The notes: generated by a model not told the origin, from the sequence alone. Shown: positions 33,749-45,788, numbered from the stretch's first letter. The stretch: 64,000 nt of DNA from Takakia lepidozioides (GCA_030704615.1 CM060734.1:8494001-8558000), one strand, 5' to 3'. A program made the numbers and translations.

Positions 33749-33769
33749 GATCAGTCATAGAACATGAGG

Positions 33770-36650
33770 ATCCCTAAACTCCAAAGGCACCTTAAGCGAT
33801 TGGGGAAGAGGGTTATGCACCATCACCACCCGGCTAAGTTGCGGTGTAGGTTGGGCTCACTGAACCGCCTACCCGACTGCGGTTAGTGCAGGGGGTCCGT
33901 GGTCGTACATGGTGGCTATGATCACTATCTAAGTCCTACCGGCAAAGAGAAATCACGTACTCCTCTTCACAGGGCGAGTTTGCGTTTCTAAGTCCTACGG
34001 TATCCTACAATCTACTCAGTAACTGCCTTCCAAGTCTTTGTGTTTTATTGTCTAATTCCTACCGCCTATGCCCCCGAGCCGCCTATAGCCGGAACATGTT
34101 TTAATCCCTTCACAAGGCACCTGCCGAGCCTAGGAAGAAGAGGGAAAATCTTCCTCTCCCAATGCCCCTCCTTCACCGAGTGCTTAAGTTCAAGTCATCT
34201 CTGATGGAAGGGCCAACGCTTCCTACCCCAGTGCCTAAAATACTTTGTCTTAACAAATGAGTGGCCAAAATACCTATCATAATCCAATAGGTTCACCAAG
34301 TTCAATAAGGTGGTTCTAAGCCCCTCAACTCAATAAGTTCAATCAGTTTAATCAACGCCCTTCAGGCTATAACGTGCACCACGTGCATCTATCCTATTTG
34401 AGCAATTTCGCAAATCAGAAATGTTGGAAAATAAAAGAAATTAAGAAAATCAGGAAAAATACCTCCCCTATGGGAAATCATGTGGGGAATCCAAAGATAC
34501 CCTTGGCCCCTAAAGATGCCATTGGGAACCCTGTGGGAACCCAATGAGAACCGAGGAACACCACGGCAGTTCCCTACCGCGAGGAACTGCCGCGGCCCTA
34601 TCGGATGAATGAATCTCGCTAAGAGCTCATCCCTGCCACTACATTCGTTAGTCCAGAACATGCATGCGTAAATAATAAAATAACCACTGGTGGGTCCAAG
34701 CCAGATTTCACCCCTTTACATTATTTTAAGTGCGCTTTCCCTACGTGGAAAAAGTCATCCTCTATCTTAGGCTCTGACACAAAGGCGCATTGTAGCCGAG
34801 TTTTTAGGACAGAGTACTTTCTCTCCTCCCTTGTCTCTCGAGGTCTCCGCCTCTAGCTCACTGCTCACAGGCCCGCTTGGCTCTCTCTTGGAGTCATAAG
34901 AACGCTCCCCTCCAAGGCTACGTCCTCCCAAAATCCTAGATTTTATCTACCACTGACGCCTTAGATAAGGGCTCCTAACCCTTAGAGGGGTATAAATTGA
35001 ATCTACTAGCTAAAGGTAAGAATACCCCCATTTAAGGGAATTTGCAGACGCATTGCCCGCTGGGTAAAACGCCCCCGCCACGTGGCGGGGCGCAGCTCCG
35101 CGCGTAGCGGTCCAAGCCGTGGACCGCTGCAGTTAACGCCGGCGTCCGCCGGTCCGTCTCAGCTTTTGGTTATCCTGCGGGTAAAGACCCGCCCTCTGCT
35201 TGCACGCTTCAGGGCGTCACGCCTGAGCCACGCGGCTGATGTACTTGATCTCAGTACGACTTAAGGTCAGCGCTGGGGCCCCGCTCCCCGTACGTCGTGG
35301 CTGGGCCACGGCTGCCTCCACACTTTTAGTAATCGAGTGCCTACTCTCTACGCGCAGCACCCGGGCTCCTCCCGGGCTGCTCGCGACCTTGGGGCAGCTG
35401 CTGTCAAGCGAAATCAGCCCGCGCAATACCCAAGACAAAAAAAATACAACCCACCCTCCCCTAGGCCTCCATGGCTTGCTAGTGGGGGGGGGGGGATTAG
35501 CACATAGTGGCCTTATAGTGGCCTTATATCATAGATCCAACCTACTGGCCTACCTTTGCCAGAGCTGGCTATATTTCAAATTAGTAATCAAACACAAAGA
35601 TTCTTTCTTTAAACAATTCAAATACAAGCCTCTATTGGTACCCTTTCCAATAGGCTATGGGGTTCTTCCCCTTGTCAATTCTAGACATTAAATAGTGGGA
35701 TTCGACAATGCACTCTCCTCTTTTGAAGAGCCTAAATCAGATTTTGAACTTCAAGCTTTGCTTGGAAAATAAATGAATCACATACATAAATGGTGAAACC
35801 TTTCTATGCGAGAGTGTTTGGGATGCTCTATCGACTCAAGTAATGGTACTCTATGCGGCCTCCACTTGGGCTCTCGTCCATAAGTGCACACTAGCCCCTC
35901 CTACTCGTCTTCAAGTCACTTTCCTCTACATGAAATTGCCCTCTTCCTTCACAAATGAAATGGCTCAAAGGCCCACAAGCTAGGCCACTTGCCTTAGCTC
36001 ACAAGAATTCTACCTAACTAGGGAGCTTCAAGCTCCACTCCCTAGGATCTAGCCTCGTCAAGCCTCAAACTAACAACACTACAACAACAAGAGGAAACTA
36101 AGCAAGAGAAAGAACTAGATGAAGAACAAGAGAAGCCTTGCCCTTCTTTTATAATGTTTTTGAGCCTAATAAACTAATGGAAAATATTCATTAAACTATT
36201 GTTTCCTTGGGGGATCTATAATATAATATTCAACATGGATGAAAAGTCTTAGAGGCAAATGAAAGTTGGCTTTTCATCCATCCAATTAGATAACCAGTTG
36301 GCGCGAGTTGTCATTTCATCCATCCAGCTCCTCAAGGCGAATTCCAGGATTTTTCATCCATCCAAAAAATAGAAATGCAAATAATAGGCCCCGTGAGTGC
36401 CGTCAACTCAATAATTTGGCCCGGCTGCTAATCAGCTCCATAAATCACCAAACTTGGTGACAAACTACAATTATATATCTCGTATCAGCTTGTAAATTTT
36501 CAGCTCCATCGGTGTTAGAAAGTTGCACTTCTCGCCATTCGTCGTATTTTCGCTACACACAGATTTTGTGGTATTTTTGGAAATCAAATCCCTGGTGATG
36601 GCTCTGGGGTCTTTGACCCTGCCACTGAGTCATAGGTTGTCCAGAGTCCC
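33770..36650. other. Non-coding stretch, possibly G3 LTR/leader
   Basis: No convincing coding frame, RNA gene or known repeat was seen apart from the hairpin island at 35060-35400 and three TTTCATCCATCC words at 36285-36365. A run of 12 G lies at about 35486. Its position upstream (on the minus strand) of the G3 gag remnant means an LTR and leader could be included, but no TG...CA ends or second copy can be shown. Confidence 0.4.
35060..35400. repeat. GC-rich hairpin island
   Basis: Successive inverted repeats occur in an otherwise AT-rich region: a perfect 18-bp palindrome CCCCGCCACGTGGCGGGG (35073-35090), GCGGTCC/GGACCGC with a 7-nt loop (35107-35127), CCGGCG/CGCCGG (about 35139-35152), and AGCACCCGGG/CCCGGGCTGCT (about 35356-35382). 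Confidence 0.75.
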
Positions 36651-36652
36651 CT

Positions 36653-36988
36653 CTAGTTGTCCCGCACCGCTAACAAGGTCACGCTTTGCCGTTTGAAGTC
36701 GTCCTGACCTGCTGTCAATCCGATGCGCCCAATTGCTTTGTTGTGATATTTCATCGTTGTACATGTCGCTTCCACCAATTGCCAAGCTCCTCGCCGTGTG
36801 TTCCTACTGGACTTGAAAGGCGGGAGAAAAGAGAGATCGCAATCTGGGATTGGAACAGTCGTCCTGTATTGTTTGAACAGGATTAACTTGTCGTTTCTGG
36901 TACCGAATTGACAGCCTAATTTGCTGTCGATGCAGCTTCCTACGGTCATCTTGACGCCAGAGTTCCACTCCATGGTCGTCGCAGACAC
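36653..36988 (-). CDS. Hypothetical protein, weak support
   Basis: A 111-codon minus-strand frame with fairly balanced composition (e.g. FGTRNDKLILFKQYR, then PDCDLSFLPPFKSSRNTRRG). No family is recognised, no homologous copy occurs in the window, and a shorter plus-strand frame overlaps it. It could be a chance open frame or a remnant of the locus into which the G1-d fragment was placed. Confidence 0.2.
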   Translation of the reverse strand: MSATTMEWNSGVKMTVGSCIDSKLGCQFGTRNDKLILFKQYRTTVPIPDCDLSFLPPFKSSRNTRRGAWQLVEATCTTMKYHNKAIGRIGLTAGQDDFKRQSVTLLAVRDN

Positions 36989-37126
36989 TGTCTAATTTCC
37001 CACGTGCTTTACCAACGATTTCCAGACATTAACTTGTTTTGGCAGTACAATGCCGAAACCGCTTGTCTTATGATAAAAAACGATCTAAAAATAAAAGTGT
37101 ATCAATATATGCATCTACACCAGGGA

Positions 37127-37730
37127 AGTCATTTCATTAATGAGACCATTGAATTGTTGACTAAGGAGTTCATGATTGTGCATAGGAAGAGTACAACCTA
37201 TTACCCACAGGGCAATGGGCAGGCAGAGGCCACCAACAAAATACTATGCACTATCTTGGCTAAGATAGTCAATGCGAACAGGACAGACTGGGATACAAAG
37301 TTGTTGACAGCTTTGTGGTCATATAGGACTTCATATAAGGTCACCACCAAATACACACCAATCCAATTAGTTTATGGCATGGAAGCTTTACCTCCAGTGG
37401 GATTCTGATTACCATGAGAACTGAATGGGGGAGGAGAATGGAATTGGAGGATTCATTTAAAGTAAGTAAACATAAACTATATCATGTGGAAGAAGTACGA
37501 ACTGATGCAGCAGATAACATGGCCAGAATTCAGATGAAGAGGAAAGATCAGTTTGATGAAGACAGGTGATTTGGTACTGTGGTTGCAGAAGAAGAGAAAA
37601 ATTAAAGCTTCTAAGCTTAAATCACCATGGAAATGACCTTATGTCATACATAAGATGTATGATAACAACACAACTATGTTACAAACCATTAACAAATAGA
37701 TGCTTGGTAGAGTCAATGCCAATAAGTTGA
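37127..37730 (+). pseudogene. G1 integrase C-terminal fragment
   Basis: The frame ending at 37408 encodes the last two catalytic blocks except the first Asp: QGSHF, then PQGNGQAEATN with the Glu, then TDWDTKLLTALWSYRTSYKV. A stop after PPVGF and several indels break the C-terminal domain, though GDLVLWLQKK-like and KSPWK-like words are still readable to about 37730. It retains CAG at 37549-37551, where G1-b has TAA. Confidence 0.82.
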
Positions 37731-37761
37731 AGGTATCCATGATAGACCATTGTAGCATGAT

Positions 37762-38394
37762 TTGAATCTTGAAACACAGATGCAGTCACAGACTACACCA
37801 GTAGCACCAGCGGAGCATGAAACATTTATCATAAAGCCGAATGTGTATGGCCATAGCAGAGAACACAGGTGTTCACATAGCCATCACAGCCCACCACAGT
37901 CTGTCACAGCCCACACAGGTTGCACAGTCCATAGGGGCAGTGACAGGTGGACACGGGTTAACGTCAGTAAAGTGGCCGGTAAGTGTAAAGACAGTTTGGA
38001 AGTCAAACTCGGAGACTGTGCCACGCGGACAGAAGGAGACAGAAGAGTGTTTGAATTCAAACACGTGGTTTGAGGAGCAAAGTATTCCGCATTGCAGGTA
38101 CTGCAATAACGAGCGCCATCACACTAGAAGACAAACAGGGCCATCAAAGTACCTACCCGATACATCAGCCGAAACTTATTACGAGCCCATTAATGCATCC
38201 AAATGACAGGTAACAGAACACTTTACGCGTCCGGAAAAAGGAACCTTGCCACATATGCAGTCCTAGTGGTCATTCCAAGATGGAATGTGAACAGATTAGG
38301 GTAAAAATGAGAAGTAACCTAATGAGGCAACGACCAATCAGCAACGTGAATTTTGTGCAAGAGACTCCATTCAAGAAACAAGAACAACAATAGA
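37762..38394 (+). pseudogene. G1 linker with canonical CCHC knuckle
   Basis: Homologous to the linker of the other G1 copies but nearly lacking the 30-bp array (only a few CATCACAGCCCA words near 37876-37912). At 38247-38288 it encodes CHICSPSGHSKMEC, an exact CX2CX4HX4C zinc knuckle, followed by a basic region. Upstream, HCRYCNNERHH at about 38090 matches CIYCKSGCHH of G1-a. Frames are broken by indels. Confidence 0.6.
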
Positions 38395-38414
38395 GAACAA
38401 CAACAAGACAAGAA

Positions 38415-38617
38415 AAGAGAGGGAAGATACTATGTCTTGTCGGGACATGGACAAGACCAAACAAGGTCTTTGTCAAATGTCATCTTCCTGAAAACACATG
38501 AAAAATTAGGGTGGGAGGGTGGGAATTCCAAGACAACCATCACCCTAGATTCATATGTCATTCATCATCGAAGGAGTCTTGTTTTTCTTATAAAACAATC
38601 GGGACAAACACCACCTT
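38415..38617 (-). repeat. Repeat R fragment H (minus strand)
   Basis: Reverse complement of the part of R around 13255-13520 in copy A, with a deletion. It is joined directly to block T of copy E at 38618, another orientation switch. Confidence 0.75.
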
Positions 38618-40469
38618 TGGATGGTGGGCGCCCCCTCTCTCCCTCTCTCTCCCTCTCTCCAATTATCTGTTTGGGATAAATAATTTTTTTTCCTAAGCCT
38701 ACCTGGTTTGGAAATACCTTCTTTCTAATCCCTAATGGAATATGTTTCGAATTTCATCCATACCGGATGGAAAATATGCCAGGTATAATCCCTAACTGGA
38801 TGAATTATTGTCTTGAGCTTTACCACTAAGGATGTAGCCTACAATTTTTCATCCATGATGGATTACATCCATCCTGGATGTTACCCTAACGGATGTAAAC
38901 CTAAGAGGATGTAACTCTAATGAAGTGCAAAATTTCATCCCAGTGGATGAAATCACGGGATGGTTTGCTAACCGCCTCTCTGCCCTAAGCACGGCACGAT
39001 ACTCGTGCTTGTTTTCTCAGGAGGATGGCGATGGCGGCTGAGCTGAGATCCGCGTGCATTTTGTTGTTTCTTGCGCGATGGCGGCAGGCCCTTCCATTTC
39101 CCGCACTGGCAAATGACCTACTGCTGTGTTGGCCTGCAATCTTTCTTATTCATGAAGCAGCAGCGCTCACAAGGTGATGGGGGAAGTATCATGCACTTTG
39201 TAATATATGCAATTTGTCCTCAAGTATCCCGATTTGTTGCATTCTGCTGTGATCTCTTGAGATTCAGGTGTTGAATGCCGCAACGTCCCACTCCACAAAC
39301 GATTAAATTTCTTTGTGGTGTCGCATCTATGTTTTACTTTTGATCAATTTGCTCACTGTAGAATGCATGTTGGACATGGATAGCAACTGTGAAGACCTGT
39401 TACTCACCTCGTGCATCCTCACTAACACACATTTTGATGTGGTGGTTTTTGGGACGGGCACAGGTGAGGGTCTTCACTTGATGTGTATTTTTTTTTCAGT
39501 TTGCAGATGATCAAAGGACTTGGCGATGGTGACGATTGATGCTACAAACTGCTTCACTGGGCAGATTCGGCCTCTCAGCCTTAATGTTTTTTTGTTTTTA
39601 TGTGTTGTAACCTGATTATAAGTCAATTTTCTGGTATGATACCAGTATGAACTTTGGCAGCATATTAGTGGGGTTTTCAACCTGATTGTAAATCAATTTT
39701 CTGGCACGATACCAGTCTGAGCTTCGGCTGCATTTTGATATGGTGCTGGAGTACCATCTCCAGACCTTATAAGGCTATCCAATGATGCTTAAGATAGGCC
39801 TTCTTATGCTGATTTAACACGGTAAGTACCAAGCGGTACTTTTTGGACATTGAGGTCAGAGTTCTAAATTTAAAACAGCCCTCGTTACATTGTTTTAACT
39901 TAGAGATTACCAAGCAGCTGGCGTGATGGGCTTTTCAGATTACATAGCACCTGTTTTAAGGTTGCCAAGCGATGCCATTGGAACCATCCTTTGAATTTGA
40001 AACAGGTTTAGTTTTACCATGTTAACTTGGAAAGTACCAAGCTGTACTTGACTTGGAAGAATACCAAGCAGTGGTCTTGTTGGGCTTTTTCAAAAATACG
40101 TAGGGGCTGGTTTAACTTATCAAACTAGCCTTTGGGAATACCCTTTGAGCTGGTGTTGTCTATAAAGTTCTGATTATGCTCATTGTAGCACACCACTCTG
40201 ATTGAGTTTTGGAGATCGATGATTGGAAAACCAGATCCAGACCTTTGTGCATTCATGGAACATAGACATAGCATGTTGGCTGGTCTACATTATCAGGCTA
40301 GGCTCTTGGAATTGCAACACCTACAACTCATTCTTAAAGGCTCAAGTGTTTATGCTGATCTGGTATGTACCAAAGGTGGTGTTTGTCCCGATTGTTTTAT
40401 AAGAAAAACAAGACTCCTTCGATGATGAATGACATCAGAATCTAGGGTGATGGATGTCTTGGAAATCCC
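38618..40469 (+). mobile_element. Repeat R, copy E (left arm of a giant inverted repeat)
   Basis: It starts in block T (ATGGTGGGCGCCCCC), includes a ~170-bp stretch (38986-39135) absent from copies A and B, then the R body to GGAAATCCC at 40469. From 39018 to about 40337 it is the mirror image of copy F. Confidence 0.82.
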
Positions 40470-41790
40470 TAAGAATGAGTTGGAGGTGTTGCAATTCCAA
40501 GAGCCCACCCTGATAATGTAGACCAGCCAACATGCTATGTCTATGTTCCATGAATGCACAAAGGTCTGGATCTGGTTTTCCAATCATCGATCTCCAAAAC
40601 TCAATCAGAGTGGATTGCTACAATGAGCATAATCAGAACTTTATAGACAACACCAGCTCAAAGGGTATTCCCAAAGGCTAGTTTGATAAGTTAAACCAGC
40701 CCCTACGTATTTTTGAAAAAGCCCAACAAGACCACTGCTTGGTATTCTTCCAAGTCAAGTACAGCTTGGTACTTTCCAAGTTAACATGGTAAAACTGAAC
40801 CTGTTTCAAATTCAAAGGATGGTTCCAATGGCATCGCTTGGCAACCTTAAAACAGGTGCTATGTAATCTAAAAAGCCCATCACGCCAACTGCTTGGTAAT
40901 CTCTAAGTTAAAACAGCGTAACGAGGGTTGTTTTAAATTTACAACTCTGACCTCGATGTCCAAAAAGTACCGCTTGGTACTTACCGTGTTAAATCAGCAT
41001 AAGAAGGCCTATCTTAAGCATCATTGGATAGCCTTTATAAGGTCTGGAGATGGTACTCCAGCACCATATCAAAATGCAGCCGGAGCTCAGACTAGTATCG
41101 TGCCAGAAAACTGATTTACAATCAGGTTGAAAACCCCACTAATATGGTGCCAAAGTTCAGACTGGTATCATACCAGAATACTGACTTATAATCAGGTTAC
41201 AACCCATAAAAACAAAAAAGCATTAAGGTTGAGAGGCCGAATCTGCCCACTGAAGCAGTTTGTAGCATCAATCGTCACCATCGCCAAGTCCTTTGATCAT
41301 CTGCAAACTGAAAAAAAAATACACATCAAGTGAAGACCCTCACCTGTGCCCGTCCCAAAAACCACCACATCAAGATGTGTGTTAGTGAGGATGCACGAGG
41401 TGAGTAACAGGTCTTTACAGTTGCTATCCATGTCCAACATGCATTCTACAGTGAGCAAATTGATCAAAAGTAAAACATAGATGTGACACCACAAAGAAAT
41501 TTAATCGTTTGTGGAGTGGGACGCTGCGGCGTTCAACACCTAAATCTCAAGAGATCACAGCAGAATGCAACAAATCGGGATACTTGAGGACAAATTGCAT
41601 ATATTACAAAGTGCATGATACTTCCCCCATCACCTTGTGAGCGCAGCTGCTTCATGAATAAGAAATATTGCAGGCAAACACAGCAGTAGGTCATTTGCCA
41701 GTGCGGGAAATGGAAGGGCCTGCCGCCATCGCGCAAGAAAAAACAAAATGCACGTGGATCTCAGCTCAGCCGCCATCGCCATCCTCCAGA
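40470..41790 (-). mobile_element. Repeat R, copy F (right arm of the giant inverted repeat)
   Basis: Reverse complement of R from CATTCTTA (about 40477) to the CGCCATCGCCATCCTC end at 41790, where G1 gag sequence starts. It pairs with copy E across a ~130-bp loop. Confidence 0.82.
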
Positions 41791-42839
41791 CAGGTGAGGT
41801 TGAGACTACAACCAAGACATCCCAACCCGTTGGACCTGGATCAAGTGGAGCACTTGGATCACAGGCCAACGAAGGTGTCGGCTCAGGGGGATCAGGCGGG
41901 CAGCCTGGATCTGGCTCTGGGGGGACAGGGAGTGTGGGAAGTAGTGCAACTGGAGCTGGGAATACTGTGAATATCGTGGGGCCAGTAGCAGGGAGTGCTC
42001 AGGGGCCACCACTTGGTGGAAGATCCACCACAACTACAACAGGTCCTCAAGGACCAGCACCGGCAAGGGGGCCAGCATCTGTCAGTGGGCAGAGGGTAGG
42101 GCCACAGATGGCGTTACAACCAACACGGGCAAAACCACATTTTTCAATATATTCAGGAAAATGGGATCCCGATGTACACATTAGCCAATTTGAGCACATG
42201 TGTATTGTGAACAATGAGAATGGCGAGGATGCCAAGATGAGATTGTTTCCTTGTTCGCTTATCAAGAAAGCAAGTGAATGGTATGCAATATTCCCTGATA
42301 ATCATTTCCTAACCTGGAATGGCTTGAATACAACATTCCGAAATAGGTTCAGGACAAGTAAAACTGAGGATGAAGTGTATGGAAGTTTACAACAGTTAAA
42401 GCAAAAGAAGCATGAAACTGTTGAGGAGTATATGGAAAAAATGGAATTGATGATGAAAAAGCTGGCTGCTGTACCAGCACCAGGTTTACAGAAGACTTGG
42501 TTTGTGAGTGGACTAAGACCAGAGTTGCAGAAGAAAGTGGATATGTTACCCCATAATACAGTGGAGGAGGCATTTGAAACAGCGAACAGAATTGAGCAAT
42601 TGGGAATGCTCAAGAGAGAGAAAAGGGATGATGAGGACTCTGAGGATGAGTCAGATGAGGAAGAAGAGCAAGAGCTGAAAAGGAAGAGTAAGAGGAAGGA
42701 GAAGTTGAAGAGGGATAACTATGAGAAAAGTATAACTACTCAAACTCGTGCAAGATTATTAACCACCTTGCTATCCTTCCACTTATCAAAGGTTTGTTCA
42801 CCAGATATATCAGAGCCTGGTGATCCACATAAAACATAA
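41748..42839 (+). pseudogene. G1-e: gag fragment fused to repeat R and to inverted RT
   Basis: The 363-codon frame starts at an ATG inside repeat R-F. From 41791 it encodes G1 gag: a Gly/Ser/Ala/Pro-rich N-terminus, then the capsid-like core (HFSIYSGKWDPDVHISQFEH, MRLFPCSLIKKASEWY, FRNRFRTSKTEDEVYGSLQQ, VEEYMEKMELMMKKL, FVSGLRPELQKKV), which matches the retrotransposon gag family. An acidic DEDSEDESDEEEEQEL and a Lys-rich tail follow. At about 42735 it abuts reverse-complemented RNase H of G1-f, so the last 30 codons are meaningless. The zinc knuckles are missing. The capsid core is intact, unlike its frameshifted counterpart in G1-g. Confidence 0.8.
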
Positions 42840-44088
42840 ACTTTCTTCCCAATAGGTAATGCCTGAATTTCTTGACTGCATAAATCATTGCGAGTTCTTC
42901 TCTTTCAGTTGTGCTATAGTTCCTTTCAGCACTGTTCATCAACCTGCTAGCATAGTACACCGGTGAATCTATATTTCCTGTAACATTTTGGGCTAACACC
43001 GCTCCCAACGCTTCTCCTGAGGCATCACAGTGAACATGAAATACTACATGCCAGTGAGGGTTAATCAGCACAGGTGTAGTTGTTACTGACAATGTAAGTT
43101 CCTCAAAAGCCTGCTGACATTCAGCTGTCCATGCAAACACTGCATCTTTCTTCAGAAGCTTGCTCAATGGTGCTGCTATCTGTGCATACCTTTTGACAAA
43201 TCTTCTGTAATAACTGGTTTGTCCAAGGAATCTCCTTAGACTTTTAACATTTACTGGTGGTGGAGAGGCTTTAATGGCCTCTGTCTTCCTGGGATCCACA
43301 AGAAGTCCCCTCTTACACACAATGTGTCCCAAAAGCACCCCTGAGTTCACACAGAAAGTACACTTCTCTGGATTCAGGCCCAGACCTCTCATCCTGCATC
43401 TGGCCAAACATAACTCCAATTTATGCAAGTGCTCATTCTTAGAGCTGTACACACTGAAATCATCCAAGAACACCTGCATGAAATCATCCTGATACTCATG
43501 AAAAGATTCACTTATCACTCTCTGAAAGGTTGCTGGTGCATTACAAAGCCCAAAAGGCATGACTTTGTATGCATAAGCACCCCAGTCTATGATGAAAGCC
43601 GTCTTTCCCTGGTCTTCTTCTGCCACTTGCACTTGATTATAACCACTGAAGCCATCCATGAATGAGTACATCTCATGGCCTGCCACAGTATCCAATACCG
43701 CTTCTGTGAATGGCAAAGAGAAAGGATCTTTCTTCGTGCAAGCATTCAACTTTTTATAATTCACACAAACTCTCAGTTTACCATTCTTCTTGGGAACTAT
43801 CACAATGGGTGACAACCAAGTTGTATACTCTATCGGGTATATAAACTTAGCCTCAGCCAACTTCTTGATCTCTTCTCCAACCTACTATGCATAGTTGGGA
43901 TTCATTCTGTACCTTGCCTGTTTGATTGATACTGACCCTGGTTCCAATTCAATCTTATGCTGACAGATCTCAGGTGGTATCCCTTTTAGATCCTCGTAGC
44001 TCCAAGCAAATACATCTCTGTATTTGATGAACAAACTCTTAGCTTCCTCAAAGAATTCTGGCTCCAAATCAGCCCCTACCTTCACCAT
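42736..44088 (-). pseudogene. G1 reverse transcriptase and RNase H, copy f
   Basis: The first part (44088-43885) holds FAWSYEDLKGIPPEICQHKI and RYRMNPNYA, then TAG TAG, where G1-g has CAG AAG. The 374-codon frame 43860-42736 then carries a complete palm: SPIVIVPKKNGKLRVCVNYK, FMDGFSGYNQVQV, MPFGLCNAPATFQR, the catalytic FLDDFSVY, CTFCVNSGVLLGHIVC and RFLGQTSYYRRF. RNase H follows with HCDASGEALGAVLAQN, NYSTTEREELAMIY and YVDHQAL. It is cut off at LHEFE. All RT catalytic Asp are present. This is the best-preserved RT of the family in the window. Confidence 0.9.
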
Positions 44089-45300
44089 CCTTGTTCCTCT
44101 TCAGTTCCCACATTCACTTCTCTTACCTGCTCATCAGCTGTGATTGTCCAACCAGTCACCACTTCATTTTGTAAACTCACAGTGGCTGGTTCCTCTAGGA
44201 TTTCCATTTCTCCTTCTCTTTCTTCATAAAAATGTGGTGAGTAACTGCTTATTTCACCTTCAATTGGTGTTGCTGTCACTACACCACAGCAGATACCTTT
44301 TAAACAACTTAGGCCTTCCAGCTGCATCTCTGCAACCTGCTCCCACTCTGGGTGTGCAGCAAACAGGGTAGCTTCCCGCTCCTCATCTAATCCTCCCCTC
44401 CACTCATACTCCCTGACCCCTCGAGGTCTTCTCGTAGCAGGTAATCTACTAGATTTCTTAGTAGTAATTTGTATCTTGTGCATCCCATTATGCACAGTTA
44501 GTAACTGGGAATTCCAGTCATGGAATACCCTGGCCTGTTTCAGCCACGGACGTCCCAACAATAAGGAGTAAGCTTCCATGACTTCATCCATTTTTAACAG
44601 AGTTACTGTGATCATAAAGATCATCTTTTGAATCTGTATCTTAACTCCTCTTATCAATCCCAATGGCTGTACACTTCTTTGATCTGCCATTGTTACTGTA
44701 AATGGGGCTGGTTTCATGTTACTTAGACCAAGCTTCTGCCTTAATTGGTCTGTCATGATATTCACTCCAGAGCCTCCATCTATCAGTACATCAGTTAGTT
44801 CTGTGCTTCCAATTCTCAATTGGATTACTGGCAAAGGAACCATCAAAGTCCATGACTGCGTGCCCTTCCGGCTTCACATTATAACTAGTCATCTTGCTGT
44901 TCAGGTCTGTGTTTCCTGTCACATGGGCAATTTGATTGATTGCTTGATACAGCCTGTGTCTACAATAAGGTGCCACAGCCAATAGCTGTCCAATGGTAAT
45001 CTCTGCTTTGGTCTGGCATATTACTTCAGCCAAAGTCCCTTCATTACTCTGCATGTCTGCAGCTTCTTTCTTCCTTTCATCTTCACTCACTTCTTCTTCT
45101 CCATCAGAATCAGAGGAATCTGCCATAGGAATATCAGTACTCTTCTGCATTTCCCTCATGGTATCTACCACTTCTTTGTGCAGTTCTTTCTCATCTCTCC
45201 AAGCCTCATAATCTTCAGGCACATCACTGCCATCTTCATTATCATCATCTTCCTCAGCTACTGGAGGTATTAGTTTGGCTTTGCTTCTCGTTACTATCAT
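44082..45300 (-). pseudogene. G1 protease region, copy f
   Basis: The minus-strand frame from 45300 (MIVTRSKAKLIPP) is acidic and passes into GQLLAVAPYCRHRLYQAIN. A one-base insertion near 44835, relative to G1-g, shifts it into the protease frame 44846-44082. There PVIQLRIGSTELTDVLIDGG has the active-site Asp in a DGG context, followed by MADQRSVQPLGLIRGVKI and YSLLLGRPWLKQARVFHDW. After the protease an acidic spacer leads to VVTGWTITADEQVREVNVG and a frameshift into RT. It processes the polyprotein in an active element. Confidence 0.82.
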
Positions 45301-45720
45301 TGTACATACTAGAAGTCTCCGTTACCACATAACTATATGGCAAACAAGTCTGGAAAGCTGTTCTTGGTGTGAGTTTGATCCACAGAATATCCTCTGGAAT
45401 CCAATTCTTTACCAGTACAAGCTCTTCATGCATATGAGTATAAACATTCACCTTCCTTTCCTCCTAGCCTTCAAACTCTACTCGCTTAATGGATAGCAAT
45501 GCTATCACATAAACCAGTGTTGGTAACCAACGTGCTCTTCCTCTACAGGCCACCTGATAAATCTTTATCACTCCTTTCTCCAGACCCCACTCAGGGTCAG
45601 CATCATGCACTCTTTTAAGAATGTTTTCTTTACAACCGTCTAGCAATTCCAAAAACCTCTGAAAGAATCGTTTGGACAATCTTTCCTTCTCAGTTTCACA
45701 GGGAATTTGATTCACATCAA
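45254..45720 (-). pseudogene. G1 leader ORF, copy f
   Basis: The same frame runs from about 45720 (NQIPCETEKERLSKRFFQRF) across a TAG at 45464-45466 (TGG in G1-g, 58688-58690) into VNVYTHMHEELVLVKNWIP and YSYVVTETSS. It then jumps to the post-gag region at about 45300. It begins about 75 bp after the primer site, so it is the polyprotein N-terminus or a small separate leader protein. No known domain was recognised. Confidence 0.55.
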
Positions 45721-45788
45721 ATTCTTTAATTCTCCAACCACCATGATCCTACCAGATGCCTGTCACATCTGGTTGTTCATGACCCAGT

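Larger units (their letters stand above)
31945..33760 (-). mobile_element. G3: gag/protease part of a third Ty3/gypsy family
   Basis: Minus-strand coding sequence unrelated in detail to G1 and G2, with a zinc-knuckle gag end and an aspartic protease. It is truncated on its 3' side by R-C at 31944, so RT and integrase are missing. No LTR or primer site could be assigned on its 5' side. Confidence 0.65.
37127..38414 (+). mobile_element. G1-d: fragment with integrase C-terminal half and linker
   Basis: It starts inside the integrase core at QGSHFINETIELL and proceeds through the linker, ending where an inverted piece of repeat R begins. No aORF is left. Confidence 0.85.
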
